Origin: Spongospora subterranea f. sp. subterranea
Taxonomy: Eukaryota; Endomyxa: Phytomyxea; Phytomyxea; Plasmodiophorida
NCBI GenBank assembly: GCA_049724395.1
Contig: JAUGWO010000063.1
Coordinates: forward strand, 62,001 to 126,000
Length of the DNA: 64,000 bases
Direction: 5' to 3'
Positions 11,604 through 22,561 of the stretch are shown in pieces; position 1 is the stretch's first letter, and every line of letters starts with the position of its first letter. The notes beneath the pieces are model-generated. The model did not search any database and was not told the origin of the DNA. It saw nothing but the letters and a program-made list of their open reading frames with translations. Both the position numbers and the translations under genes were made by a program.

Positions 11604-11995
11604 TTGAACTGACAGCGTTCGCCAATAACCACAAACGAACCCTTTGATCAGTCAAATGTGCTGTAACGTTGACTCTGCTACGCAACCGTAACAATACTGC
11701 GCTGTCGCCGTAACAGCAACGTGTTCGTCACAATGTAACATGAATTGCAGTCAAGTTAATCTATTTGCGAATAACCCGTGACGACAATCGCTGATAATCG
11801 AGAAGATAATCGCGGATATTTGAGGTTTATCCAATTCGAGAGTGGATTCCGGGTCAGCTATTTTACGCCATTGAGCGTCAAAATTGCCCGTTCATCCAAA
11901 TGCAAATTCATGTATTTGCGACTGAAGTCCGACCAGAATACTTCACACCGTTCGAAACTTCAAAAGTGCCAGTTGGTTCTTAACAGATCGTTAGC
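11604..11995. promoter_or_regulatory. Divergent promoter region with repeated GTAAC words
   Basis: This spacer between the 181-residue gene and Hsp20 carries four GTAAC words between about 11660 and 11745 (TGTAACGTTG, CCGTAACAAT, CCGTAACAGC, ATGTAACATG). A pair of TTC/GAA half-sites (GTTCGAAACTTC, about 11951) lies 40 bases before the Hsp20 start, but the spacing does not match a canonical heat-shock element. The regulatory role is inference from position and repetition. Confidence 0.4.
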
Positions 11996-12670
11996 ATGAG
12001 TCTCCGCTCGTTATCACGTATTTTGAAGCAGTTCGACAATACTCTAAACCGAGTAGGTCGTGATGTCCGATACCCGACCTCATCGCTGTTGCCAACAACC
12101 CGCATGATCGCCCCGATCCTTGGGCCTTCGTCTTCGCTCGACTCCCCATCGGATATCTGGTCCGATCTCGACGCAGGTCTTCTCCCTGATTGGGGTGGTG
12201 TGACTCCCAGAACCGTTATGCCAATGGGTAATCCGAAATGAGCGTGGGAAACAAGTGATCTGTACTGAATCGAGAAAATCGGACAGATGTCGTTGAGAAA
12301 GACAACGAATTTGTTGCTGAAATTGACGTCCCTGCCGGAACGCCGAAGGAGAACGTCTCGGTGGAGAAGTCCAAACAGGATAAGACAATCACGATCAGTG
12401 CCGATCGATCCACAGAAAACGAAACCAAAACCGAGAACTACTGGATCAAAGAACGCTCCTTTGGGACAACACGGCGAATCATCCACGTTCCGGACAACGT
12501 TGATATGGACGGGATCAAGGTGAAACTGGAAAACGGTGCGAAAACGGAAACACTTTGTTATCATTGATTGACGAGTTTGAATTGGGTTTATAGGAACGCT
12601 GCTTATGACGATGCCGAAGACCACTCTTGAGCTGCCAGCAAAGGAAAAGCTAGAGATCGAGCAGAGTTAG
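11996..12670 (+). CDS. Small heat-shock protein (Hsp20/alpha-crystallin)
   Basis: ATP-independent holdase chaperone. Three exons, 11996-12227, 12275-12535 and 12594-12670, sum to 190 codons with stop. The alpha-crystallin domain starts at DVVEKDNEFVAEIDVPAGTP (family D..E....v..DlPG), continues through VSVEKSKQDKTITISA, ERSFGTTRRIIHVPDNVDMD and KVKLENG, and finishes after the second intron with GTLLMTMPK, the A.l.nGvL.i..pK end of the family. Length of 189 residues is typical. The N-terminal arm (MSLRSLSRILKQFDNTLNRV) is amphipathic and arginine-rich; this could be a mitochondrial presequence, but that is inference. The head-to-head neighbour is unknown. Very secure call. Confidence 0.95.
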
Positions 12671-12742
12671 AAAAACATGTAATCTGATCTGACAATAAAA
12701 ATGAATTGTCTAAAATAATGTGCTCATGGTTGAGGTTAGAGG

Positions 12743-13210
12743 AGAGTTTGCTATGAGGAGATTCTGACCCAGAACCTCGAAGCCCTGTCGACCCAAACAT
12801 GCATTTTTACCGATGTGGCTCCTGCAAATCTGAACGTCCGATGTTGTCTTGGTTGAAAATAAGAAAGTTCAATTTTCTATCAACATAACATCGCAGGTCA
12901 ATCCCTTGTTACCATTGCAGAGATTAAAGAGAATATCGGATCTCAATCCAGTGCCATGAATTGAGTTTGATTTGTTGCACAATCGAGTTTGCTATGAGGA
13001 GATTCTGACCCAGAACCTCGAAGCCCTGTCGACCCAAACATGCATTTTTACCGATGTGGCTCCTGCAAATCTGAACGTCCGATGTTGTCTTGGTCAATTC
13101 TCTATCAACATAACATCGCAGGTCAATCCCTTGTTACCATTGCAGAGATTGAAGAGAATATCGGATCTCATTCCAGTGCCATGAATTGAGTTTGATTTGT
13201 TGCACAATCG
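12743..13210. repeat. Tandem direct duplication (~242 and 226 bp)
   Basis: Copy 1 (12743-12984) and copy 2 (12985-13210) both begin GAGTTTGCTATGAGGAGATT and end GTTTGATTTGTTGCACAATCG. They are nearly identical except for a 16-base length difference near 12855 and a few substitutions, so the duplication is recent. Copy 2 and its left edge are open for 70 residues, but the frame shows no domain, and I treat this as non-coding. The source may be a transposon end. Confidence 0.8.
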
Positions 13211-13315
13211 GGTGTTCCTTCGTTTCGCTAAAAACGGAAACTTTCCAGAATTTAAACGATTATCGTGATCTTGCCTTGAAAATATACAGTGATGCTTCGC
13301 CAAGAAAATCAAGAT

Positions 13316-13480
13316 GTCTGCTCATCATGTAACATCTGTGACTCTGAAACACTGATATATTTTTGTTGTGTCTGCTCATCATGTAACGTAACCCCTTCTG
13401 TGACTCTGAAACATTGATATCTTGTTACTGTTACCCTTCTCACTGAGATGTCGGCTCCTCATGTAACATCTGTGACAGTA
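13316..13480. repeat. Three degenerate copies of a ~55-80 bp repeat
   Basis: The words TGTCTGCTCATCATGTAAC and TCTGTGACTCTGAAACA recur at about 13316, 13369 and 13447 with variable spacing. Each copy contains GTAAC. The array lies between the larger tandem duplication and the kinase-type pseudogene. Confidence 0.6.
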
Positions 13481-13601
13481 AAACAAAACCGGAAAGCCCC
13501 AGATTCACAAAAACTCACTATTTCTACCGATTAATATTGTGTTGGGATTTTCGGACTTTGATTATAAAACTGATCGCCATTCTATCTTGTCTTACCATTC
13601 A

Positions 13602-15785
13602 ATGACGACGCATTCGAGTTCAAGCACCTCACTTTCAGAAGTCGATCAAGAAACAATGGCGCAATTGGACATAAGTAGCATTAATATATTTAAATCCTTT
13701 TAATCGGGGAATGTAAACGTGGCGGATTGGACGCAGATCAGAGAAAGCTGTAGATGTGCTGTTGCTGTCAGCGGGACACATCTGTCGGAGTCAGCCTTTG
13801 ACAGCTTGTTCAAACGTGTGGTTGAAAAGTTGCGTCCTCGCCATAAAGAGGATTTATTCCAGCTTGGTCCTTTTGTCAAGCGGGCATCACTAGAGGCCAT
13901 CAATTACTCTGAAAAGATACCTGGAAATGTTGATGTGTATCGTGCTGTACTTCTATCCGATTACGGTATCGTCCATGATCGGGTGTTTCGGGAACATGAT
14001 CTTTATTCCGTGATGGCCATGAAACACGATGTACCTGCTGTGAACGTCGATCTTCTCACCAAGGTCGATCATCCTGCCGCTGTGAGCCTGTCTCACATTG
14101 ATATTGGAGCATTATTAAAAACATTCCAACGAGGAGGCCAGATGGATTTTGGTGGTCAATCTTGTGAAGTATTGCGACATTTCCCTATTTGGCAAACCGG
14201 AAATACAATATCACGTCAGGTTATGGGATCCACTCCTACGAGCATGTATGTGTGCATTCTTGCCGTCCAACATTGCATGTAAAGTCGAGTTTCCTCTACT
14301 CAAGGCACTTCGTGAGTAGGTACCCTGCGCAGCATGATATTGATCTCGTCTTTAGGGCCAGGGGTCAAGGCACCAAAACACATTCCATTCCCTTTTTGTT
14401 TGTTGAAATTTCTGCCCACCAAGTCGAAACTGGCGATCGCAAAAACTTACGAAAAATGGCACCCGACATGGTGTCACCCGTAATTGGCCACTGCAAGAAC
14501 AAGCCAAATTACGTGTGTATGGGCTTTATATTGGCGGAACAAAGTTCGTACCCTGTGTTATTGTTCCTTTAATCCAATCTGGAGGCGTTGTCAATGATGT
14601 TTTACTCGAATCGGGAGTGGACGTATAAGCTGGCGATGGGGTCTTCTCCAACAAACAACATCACAGACGAAGCAGCGCCCAACATTGACTCCTCCAGTAT
14701 TGATTTGTCAGATATTTTTGCTCAAGCTGATGCGATCGACATCGACGCCCTTGATAAGTTTGAGATTGCGGCGGCGAAGAGGGCCCATTCGATCTTGTTT
14801 CAAGATGGTTCATATCAGTCCATAGAAAAATCACCAACACCACTGTGGCAATTTGTGAGACTGTTCGCCGGTATGAGACGCTTTCGAACATGTTGACGTC
14901 TGGTGGTAGCAACGACATGTTCCCAAACCCGACATTATCTGAATCCTCAATCATCAAGATGAACCCATTCATCTAGGACGCTTCAAAAGGACCAATCGAT
15001 TTCGCAAATTGCCGAGGGAGTCGGGACCATCAGATAATGAAAGGACGTCGTTGATCAACATGAAACTGCATGATGGAGCTTCAGTGGTTGTGAAGCAGAA
15101 GCCCAAGAGCACACCGCAAGAAGCGCTCTTGCTCTTGTCGGCACAAGGGCCCGGCATCATCATCCTTCATGATTGGCACGAGCGGCAGCCTCAAGGCGTT
15201 GTTTTTACTGAAGAAGTGAAGATGTACTTGTGGAAGGTTTATCGGTCAAGGAATTGGGCATGTTGGCGATTCGATTGATGGTCGATGGACTTGATGCGCT
15301 CGATACTCTTTCTCGTGCTGGCGTTGTTCATCGTGATATCTCTTCAAATAACCTACTGTATTCTCTGTCTGCTCAGGAGTCGCGCTTAACCGATATTGAT
15401 TGTGCATCGCTTGGACCTGGAATCGCACATAGAGTGTTTGGGACTGACGGGTACATTGCCGACCGAATCGCTCACATCGCTATCGTACACGGGCGAATCG
15501 GATATTTGCGGCGCCGGTATGGCAGCGAGGTTCTAATTGTTTCAAATCGAGGACGTGTACTGCAACATGTCTGAATGATCGTCATTTGGGGGATTTGCTG
15601 GCAGTGCTGCAAGGCGCGACCTGTTTTCTCATGTCCGAACGTCCTGGTGATCGTCGTTTGTCGCAAGCATTGCGTCTGTTCAATACAACGCGACATTCCG
15701 AATGGAACATAGAACATCAATAACGGAGTTATTAAGCGGTCGCGACTTACAGTCTGAAGAATGTGCGTCATCTGGGCATGCATGA
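13602..15785 (+). pseudogene. Decayed protein-kinase gene with nuclease-like N-terminal region
   Basis: The C-terminal half is a protein kinase related to FunK1/effector-type kinases: GASVVVKQKPK (ATP-binding lysine), a C-lobe with GVVHRDISSNNLLYS (catalytic HRD..N), LTDIDCASLG in place of DFG, and GTDGYIADR. The preceding region (about 14330-14540) contains DIDLVFRARG and, 15-20 residues later, FLFVEISAHQ, which recalls a PD-(D/E)XK nuclease core; this is a weak inference. The N-terminal part (ADWTQIRESCRCAVAVSG onward) matches nothing I know. The reading frame is interrupted several times, so it is not functional as it stands. It sits at the edge of a transposon island, next to a pogo-type element. 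Such kinase fusions are often multicopy and fast-evolving in plant- and animal-associated protists. Confidence 0.6.
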
Positions 15786-15999
15786 TCTACAACTGCTGAG
15801 TGTTAAAACTGCAACCCGCTTCTCCCGGCCCGGCCTTCTAGTAACAGATATTTCCCAGTGTGGCTCAGCCATAGCTAACTTCAGTCACTTATTCAACGCG
15901 TCCGGTCCGTGGACACCCCAAATTGGTCGGTGGACAGTGGAGACCCCTGGTACGCATTTTCTTATAAATCACACAATTATACATTACCAGACGCCTTTA

Positions 16000-17751
16000 C
16001 CGTAAACCCCGGAGAGCTAGCCCCCCTCAATGTACATACGCGGCCTCTCTTTTGTATATAGGGGGGGCCAGCTATACGGGAACTTCAACCACACTTGTTT
16101 TGGCGCCAAATTAATGCTGGCGTTACAACCCTCTGCTCATTGTGATTCCAACCTTACAATTATTTACCAAAATGAAGCGCTACTTCCCATGGAAGATCAA
16201 GGAACACATTATCAGCGAGGCGTATTCCAGAGAAGGTCTTATAAAGTCAACTGCCAGGAAGTACAATGTCTCGCCAGCACAGATACGTCGATGGCGAAAT
16301 CAAAAGGCTAGCCTGACAACCGACATCCAAGATATTTCCCACCTCAAGACTCTTAACAATGGGCGTACTCCAACAAACGTTGAATGCTATACTCAGTTGA
16401 ATACTTTTATGACAGACCGACGAGAGCGAGATCGTTTGATAAGGGTTGGAATGTTATGTCGCGAACTGAAAAGGTTATCACCTGATGACCCTGCCACTAT
16501 GGACGTTCTTCGAAAGCGAATATATAGATTTTTGGCTAAAGAAAAGTTTGTCACTGACCAATGCGAAAGTATTTAAAGTCCCACAGTTTTTGTATCACCA
16601 ACGTCGTGCCACACATGTTGCGCAAAATACCCGATACAGGCAAGACCACATCAACCAGTTTGTTGATTACGTCAAAGAGCAAGTAAAACGGTCGAAACTT
16701 GATCCGGATAGTGTCGTTACTATTGACGAAACTAATGTGGATTTTGATTTGAATGGGAACGTTACTTTAGCTCCGAAAGGTTCTCGAACAGTGAGCGTAC
16801 GAACGACAGGTTCTTCACAGCGTGTCACTGCGTTGCTCGGCGTGACGATGTCCGGTATCAAGCTCAAGCCATTTCTAATTTTCAAGGGCAAACCTGGCGC
16901 ACGAATAATGAGAGAGTTCACGCAAATGAACTATCCCTCATCCATCGTCTGCACTGTCCAAGAGAGCGCCTGGATTGACCAGAGCACATTCTCGCAATGG
17001 ATTGACAAATTTTGGAAAACGTTTTGTGAAAACAAAAAATCGACTTATCTCTGATCATGGACCAGTGCATGGTGCACTTGATGAATTCTGTAGTGACCCA
17101 ACTCCAATCCTGTGGGACGGATGTTGAATTCATTTTGGCTGGGTACACAGCAAGGTTACAAGTCTTGGATGTTGGTGTAAACAAACCATTCAAAGACTAT
17201 TTGAGGAACGAGTACGAGGTTTTCATGTTGAACAATAGCGAAAACAAGGCCCCCAGCAGACTATGGATTGCACGAGCATGGGAATGTATCACTATGTCGA
17301 CCATTGTAAACACTTGGAAAGGTATAGGATTTCAAGAATAAATTTATTATTCGTTTGAAGGTATTACATTCAGTAAACGAAAGGACGCCATTCCTTTGTT
17401 GCGATGGCTTTTGTTTCGCTTGGCGCCGTTGTCAGACTCGTTATACAATTGCAGAATTTGTCTTCATAGTCGTCTTTCGATCTTGCGACGATGTTTTTTG
17501 GACTCGGCAGCTCTGGACGCCGTCGCGGATTCGATAGCATGCCACATCGTCTTCAACGGGTTCCTTCTGAAGTGCAAAGTATGGTATGCTTAAAGAGAAC
17601 AAGCATTTCTGATTCTAAATATTCACCACACACTCTGTGTGACTCACAAGAACGCCCATGGGAAGCGTCGTGCAGCCCAACGATTTGACCCAATCGCCAA
17701 CATCAGTCATTTCTGTGGAAGATGTACATCAAGGGGGGCCAGCTCACACGG
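16000..17751 (+). mobile_element. pogo/Tc1-mariner-type DNA transposon with TA target duplication
   Basis: Ends are supported by inverted repeats. The left end CCGT...GAGCTAGCCCCCCTCAATGT (16000-16036) is matched by the right end ATGTACATCAAGGGGGGCC...ACGG (17720-17751), apart from an 8-base length difference just inside the tip. Both ends abut TA (15998-15999 and 17752-17753), the target-site duplication expected for this superfamily. A second inverted copy of the end sequence at 16057-16079 makes the left end self-complementary. The element is 1.75 kb and carries one transposase frame. It is of ordinary DNA-transposon type. Confidence 0.75.
16172..17341 (+). pseudogene. Transposase of the pogo-type element (DDE_1), frameshifted
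   Basis: Start MKRYFPWKIKEHIISEAYSR, followed by a helix-turn-helix (STARKYNVSPAQIRRWRNQK), as in Psq/CENP-B-type DNA-binding domains. The DDE_1 catalytic core follows: VVTIDETNVDFD (first Asp), LIMDQCMVHLMNSV (second Asp) and LQVLDVGVNKPFKDYLRNEY, then the conserved tail IARAWECITMSTIVNTWKGI, typical of the end of pogo/Tigger/jerky transposases. Two frame changes separate the parts, near 16560 and in the A-run near 17035, so it is inactive unless these are sequencing errors. The product would cut and paste the element at TA sites. Confidence 0.85.
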
Positions 17752-17775
17752 TATTCACAATTGTTCGGCAATCAC

Positions 17776-19381
17776 TTACAGCGACACCGCCCCTATTGGT
17801 GTTGAGTCTATCGAACTACATGATCGGCGATTGTGACCAGAGCGGCCACATAAACCACAAACACGTTGTCGTCGTTCAGCATTCTCGAAACCAGAAGAAT
17901 CTCTCCGTGTCGAAGATACAGGACCCAACCGAGCGACTGACCCTTGAGGTCGTCCTCGAGCGGTAACTTGTTCTGGATTTTGAATGAAGTTTGTATCTCG
18001 TTGTATGCTTGTTAAAACGTTGACGCCTTCCTGTATAACTCGCTGGCGATGAGGTGGCAACGATTGGTAAGTTGCATCCAGTTCCGACAGAGCTTGAGCA
18101 AACGTCTGTGGACTATCTTGTAGAGAAACTCCAACAGGAATGCTCAGTCGCCAATGACAGTGAAAATCTTGGGGGTTTAGCACAGAGTTTTGTCGTATAA
18201 GCTCTTTCATCATATGAGAACACGGGATTCCCATCGTCGGCGTCCAAAACAAGGAATAAAACATTGGAGCAATGATCGTCACCAGATAGCTTTTTTGCCT
18301 TCTCATATTCCTTGTGAGCTTTGCGCAGCGCAAACTGTGAAATCTCTCGGTTGACATTCCCCCCAAACGGGATTTGATGGGTCAGTAGCGCATTCGATTT
18401 GTCATACTCGATTTTTTGGGAAATAGAGTGGAGATGATGATCTACTGCTACACAAATCTTGCTGTAAACACTTTTGAGGTCACCGGTGGATACCCGGATC
18501 CACGATTTCAGCGATGAGTGCATACCTTCAACTCGAGAAGTTGCAGTGTTCCCAAAATGCAGATAATGTTTAGTCCAAGCGGTATCAAACATCTCCTGAT
18601 GAGGAAGCCATGTTTCCTTGAGGTATCTGATCACTGCAGCAGGATACTCCAATTCTAGGTTGGTTAGTTCTGTTTGAGAGACGGCTTGATCAACTGAGTA
18701 AATTACGTTTGTCCAGTCCCTCAAGAACTGCTGGAAAGTGTCGTTGTTCACGAAATGCCTTTTCGTCTTGGCTAGTACATTCTTCTGAATATGCCAAATA
18801 CATAATAACAATATGGTCGGGTTCGCAAACGAGAGTTCACTCCAGATGGCATTGATTAGTGCTAATTCCCGGTCAGTCACGTATACGTTTGGAAATGCGT
18901 CTTGTCGAAATACATTCCGAAGTTGTCGCAAGGCCCATTTATAATCCTGTTCGGTTTCACTTCTCATAAACACGAAACAGATTGAAAAAGACATGTTAAC
19001 CGGAGTGACGCCGACAACGTGCAGTAAAGGCATCCGAAAACTAAGAGAACGGCTGAGTTTTAGCGGGAGAAGCAGGTAAACTTTTACCGATTGGTTTTGT
19101 AAGTAGCATCAATGAGAACGGTATGGTGATATTGCCTCGCCAGTTTGATCGAAGAAAACGGTGCGAAGAAGAGATGAGTTATACGAACGGTGATCGTCGT
19201 ATTGGTAAGAATGCAATACGATATCTGTGATTAACTGGTCTAGTAATGCCTCAATGGGGCTTCTTCCTGATAATTCTGATGTCCTTATTCGCTTGACAAT
19301 ATTGTAGACGTCCTGGGAAATCACGGCTAATCTGACGCCCTGCTCAAGCCATGTCATCCGACGGTGAGAGAAGCATAACAC
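17776..19381 (-). mobile_element. MULE (Mutator-like) transposase remnant
   Basis: Minus-strand frames together cover most of a Mutator-family transposase. The N-terminal part at 19381-19109 is followed by the MULE core at 19033-18113: DYKWALRQLRNVF, VYVTDRELALINAIW (catalytic Asp), LLLCIWHIQKNVL (family C.wHi..nv), and ATSRVEGMHSSLKSW. It then has GIPCSHMMKELI (SWIM-type zinc site) and, at the C-terminus, a zinc knuckle CGLCGRSGHNRRSC. The parts lie in different frames, so it is broken, with at least three disruptions. Terminal inverted repeats were not located. It is head-to-tail with the pogo-type element and part of the same island. Confidence 0.85.
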
Positions 19382-19389
19382 TCAGCGAA

Positions 19390-20410
19390 TCGAAGCACAG
19401 AAGACGTAATGATATCAAGTACAAGCGTCAAATCATAGAGGAAGTTGAAAATTTCCTCAGCTTGTCAAAACAAAACAAGTAGAAGATGAGCAGAGCGTTT
19501 GCAGCTGAACATGTTGCTGGAATGTCTAACCTTTCACCTGAAACAGTCCCAAAATGGATTAAACATGCTGAATATATACGCGTCCACGCTTCTGACGAAG
19601 GCGAGTTGAAGAAGTCAACGTTCGTTTGCGCGAAGAAGTCGTTGCTCGTGAGGTTCGTGCGCGAAGAAAGCAAGGTTGGGGAGCTTCCATCGAATGAATG
19701 GGAATGGTTGTATGATCGTTTTATTGACCCGGAAGCAATTCATAGGTACAAAAGTTGAAAAAGATTGGGTTATGAGAACCGCAAGAATCGTTCTCAAACA
19801 GCCGAACGTGGCTCAGCCAGATCACGTCGAGCATATAATCCCTTCGACCTCGTGGTATTACACAGGCTTTTTGACAAGGCAGGGTTTCTGAAAACGGCAG
19901 TCCAGTAGTAATCGGAAACAACGAGACGCTGGAAGCTTCAAGGAAGACGTCTTTCTGCTTTCATCAAGAGCTGTAGAACCAGTATGCATCCGCACTGATT
20001 ATTATTCCCTCTGTATTTGATTTCGATCAGTTTGCCAAAAAAATCTATGCGAACAAGTTGTATGAGTCAGACCAATGCAATGTCCCTTTGCCATTTGATT
20101 GCGATGACAATACAAGAACTCTAGATGGTTACTGGGTGTGAACGAGTGTGGGTGTGCCAACCTAGGCCTGGCTTAGACGAACGACAAGCTCCGGTACATC
20201 TAGATATGTGTGCTGCTCGCGATGGGACTCAGCCCAAACCAATCGCGGTTTTCCGAGGTCAAGCTACAAACATGATGCAGTCTGGAACACCTTCAAAATG
20301 GGTAACTCGCGAGGAATTCTATTTCACGTCTAAATCTTGCTAGGATGACGCCTTATTTCAACGCTCTCCTGGGTTGAAAAGGATGTCGCTGTTCAAGTCG
20401 TAGAGATGTA
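19390..20410 (+). mobile_element. Second DDE_1/pogo-like transposase remnant
   Basis: Plus-strand fragments in several frames resemble a DDE_1-type transposase. A helix-turn-helix-like N-terminus (KYKRQIIEEVENFLSLS, then MSRAFAAEHVAGMSNLSPET) is followed by CNVPLPFDCDDNTRTLDGYW near 20090, and VCQPRPGLDERQAPVHLDMC with QPKPIAVFRGQ near 20165-20270. The last two match the catalytic core region that reads q.t....eg...p..iifrG in these enzymes. Many disruptions; older than the element at 16.0 kb and clearly a different family member. Ends not found. Confidence 0.55.
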
Positions 20411-20419
20411 CGGCCAAGG

Positions 20420-21340
20420 TCTTGCTTTTGCCAAGCATTGCAGTCTCCTCATCAGACAGAAGAAAAACAGCAGTTTGCCCAGATTGTGGTAAATCCCTAA
20501 CAAAGGGGAGCTCTTTGTCACGTCATCGGTCTCGATGCGCCTCGAATTCAAAGCCAGCAAAACTGACGATCTTCAGCTGCCCCTACTGTGAGGAGACGTT
20601 CGACAGTTTCAATTTATTTGAAGGCCATCTTCTAAAGGTTGGCCTTCAGGAAATGACCCTGTAAATTTTAATTCAAACGACGCTAAAATTTTGACTCTGC
20701 AGTTTGATCCAGAATCTCCTCTAAATTTCGACAGCGTAGCAGCAGAATTCGAATCGTGGAAGGATTATTTCGGCAACGCTCAATATGTCACGTTCAGTAA
20801 TCAGTTTCTCTGCGATACAAACAAAATACACAAAACGTTAATCTGCCCGAGATCCTGCTAGACTGCTAATAGTCTCAAACAGCACGTTTTGGGGGATGCT
20901 GAAAACGAGAATTGCCGGCCGTCCCGAAGCAAAGCGTCGTGCGAACTGGAGGAAGCATGTTTGTCTCGTATTTGCAGAGACCGCCGGTGTATCCGTCCGA
21001 TTTGTTCTTCCAGGACACGATCATGATCATGCTCAAGAACTGCAATTTCTACATTTTTCGGATTGTATTAGTCGGAAAATCACGATGCACCTGTTCAACA
21101 TGGTTGACGAATATCAATCGTTCGCTCCATCAATCAATCGTTACGCCATGCCGAGGTAAGCGAGACCGAGCTCTTCTGCTTTGTCAGCTTTTTGTGTTAA
21201 TCAGTCTTCTTCTCGGAGTGATTGGGTTATCATTAAAGACGTCCGAAACCGAAAAGCTCCCCCGAGGGAACGATGCTGTTCGTACTGATATAAACATCAT
21301 GGCGATGCACCAAGAGAACTATAAACCAGCCCTTGGTATA
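20420..21340 (+). mobile_element. Zinc-finger transposon fragment (probable MULE N-terminus)
   Basis: At 20450-20640 an open stretch encodes two finger-like units, CPDCGKSLTKGSSLSRHRSR and CPYCEETFDSFNLFEGHLLK. A further stretch at 20705-20815 contains NFDSVAAEFESWKDYFGNAQ, which resembles the region preceding the MULE domain, where such proteins often carry fingers and a 'F.s...F...' segment. Downstream frames to 21340 are short and show nothing. I treat the whole as a truncated element; the family assignment is weak. Confidence 0.4.
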
Positions 21341-21602
21341 TAAGCCTAGGTTTACACAACGTTCAAATTTTACTGTCGTTGAAATCATTGATTTGATTTT
21401 GACCTGCTGATCAGCTGCTGGAATCGCAGACGAGACAGAACTTGGATTCCTTCGCCAAGAGTTCTTCCTTAATTCAAACCAAGTTTATGAGCGAAATGTT
21501 TATTAAATACGTGAGATTAAAACGAGATATCTTAGATCTTACTGTTAGCTTCTGTCAGATATAGAATATGTAATTCTTGAAGCCAAATAATTTTCATGAA
21601 CA

Positions 21603-21687
21603 GCCAATGTGGCCGAGTGGTTAAGGCGAACGTCTTAAGCACGTTTGTGGCGGAAGCTGCGCGCGAGTTCGATCCTCGTCGTTGGCA
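21603..21687 (+). tRNA. tRNA-Leu (anticodon UAA)
   Basis: The acceptor stem GCCAATG (21603-21609) pairs with CGTTGGC (21680-21686) with one G-U. The D arm GCC...GGC, the anticodon stem AACGT/ACGTT around loop CTTAAGC (anticodon TAA), a long variable arm typical of leucine tRNAs, and a T arm GCGAG-TTCGATC-CTCGT are all present. There is no intron and CCA is not encoded. A run of ten T follows at once, as expected for RNA polymerase III. Confidence 0.95.
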
Positions 21688-21693
21688 AATTGA

Positions 21694-21703
21694 TTTTTTT
21701 TTT
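21694..21703 (+). terminator. Pol III T-run terminator of tRNA-Leu
   Basis: Ten consecutive T begin seven bases after the tRNA discriminator base. Confidence 0.8.
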
Positions 21704-22561
21704 AAAATACTGTCCAGTCAACAAGTCACTATCGGACTGGATTCTTCTATTTTTAGCTCCCATCGTCGGCTCATTTGTGTCATTGGCCCATTCACAGCAG
21801 CTCCCTGATACTTTCTCAATGTCAGGAACAAGACGTTGAGGGTATCCTTTAGCAGACTTTGTGCCTTCGTATTGCTCTCCGACCTTCAGTTGTGATGTGG
21901 CCATGTGCACTTGCTTGGCATTGGCGTTTTTTGCTCTGAGATCAATACGGCGGCAGAATATGCTGATATTCTCGACTAAACCTGAGCAAGAATGGAGAGG
22001 AACCGTGTGCTAGCACTTGAGACCGATTTGCCAACAATAGATCCACACATTTGCAATGGACTTCTGACCTCAACGTCCATTGCAACGCCCGAGTCACTGG
22101 ATTGGTTTCAGGCCGTGCAGAGACTTGACAAGCCGCCAAACGAGCCCTGACTCTCTTTCGTCGTTCAAACCTATTGAATCGATTTAAGACAAACTGCATA
22201 TAATGGGCTAGGTTGAATGCAGCAATGTCCGGGTTGTATTTATGTGATAATCGCACAGGTAAAAGTTTCCATGATATTGCATCGCGTTTTTATCAGCATT
22301 TACATGAATTTTTCGTTTTTCCTTGTTTTACAGATTCTTTGGTTTAATTTTTTCCAATTTTCATCCTTTTCATACATTGCGTACGTTTTGATTGTTTGCT
22401 GATTCATTGTGTCCATTTGCTAAAATACTACGTACTCCTACTTGGTAGAATCGGTTGACATTTCTGATGACGTGGACCTTGGTCCTCTTATATTGTGACC
22501 CATTTTGCCCTCCCGACATCGCAAGTTTGGCGACAATAAAACAATCTATTTTGATGTTTAA
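21704..22561. other. Unassigned stretch
   Basis: About 860 bases with open frames of up to 104 residues on the minus strand (21942-22256) and none with recognisable domains. A short minus-strand segment reading ATSQLKVGEQYEGTKSAKGY (about 21840-21905) looks more protein-like than its surroundings and could be a transposon gene fragment. The last 300 bases are AT-rich and non-coding. Confidence 0.3.

Noticed and set aside
11949-11962. Heat-shock element before Hsp20
   Set aside because: TTC and GAA half-sites are present, but the two-base spacing required for a canonical element is not met.
12972-13184. 70-residue gene in the tandem duplication
   Set aside because: The frame is short, has no domain, and the sister copy does not keep it open.
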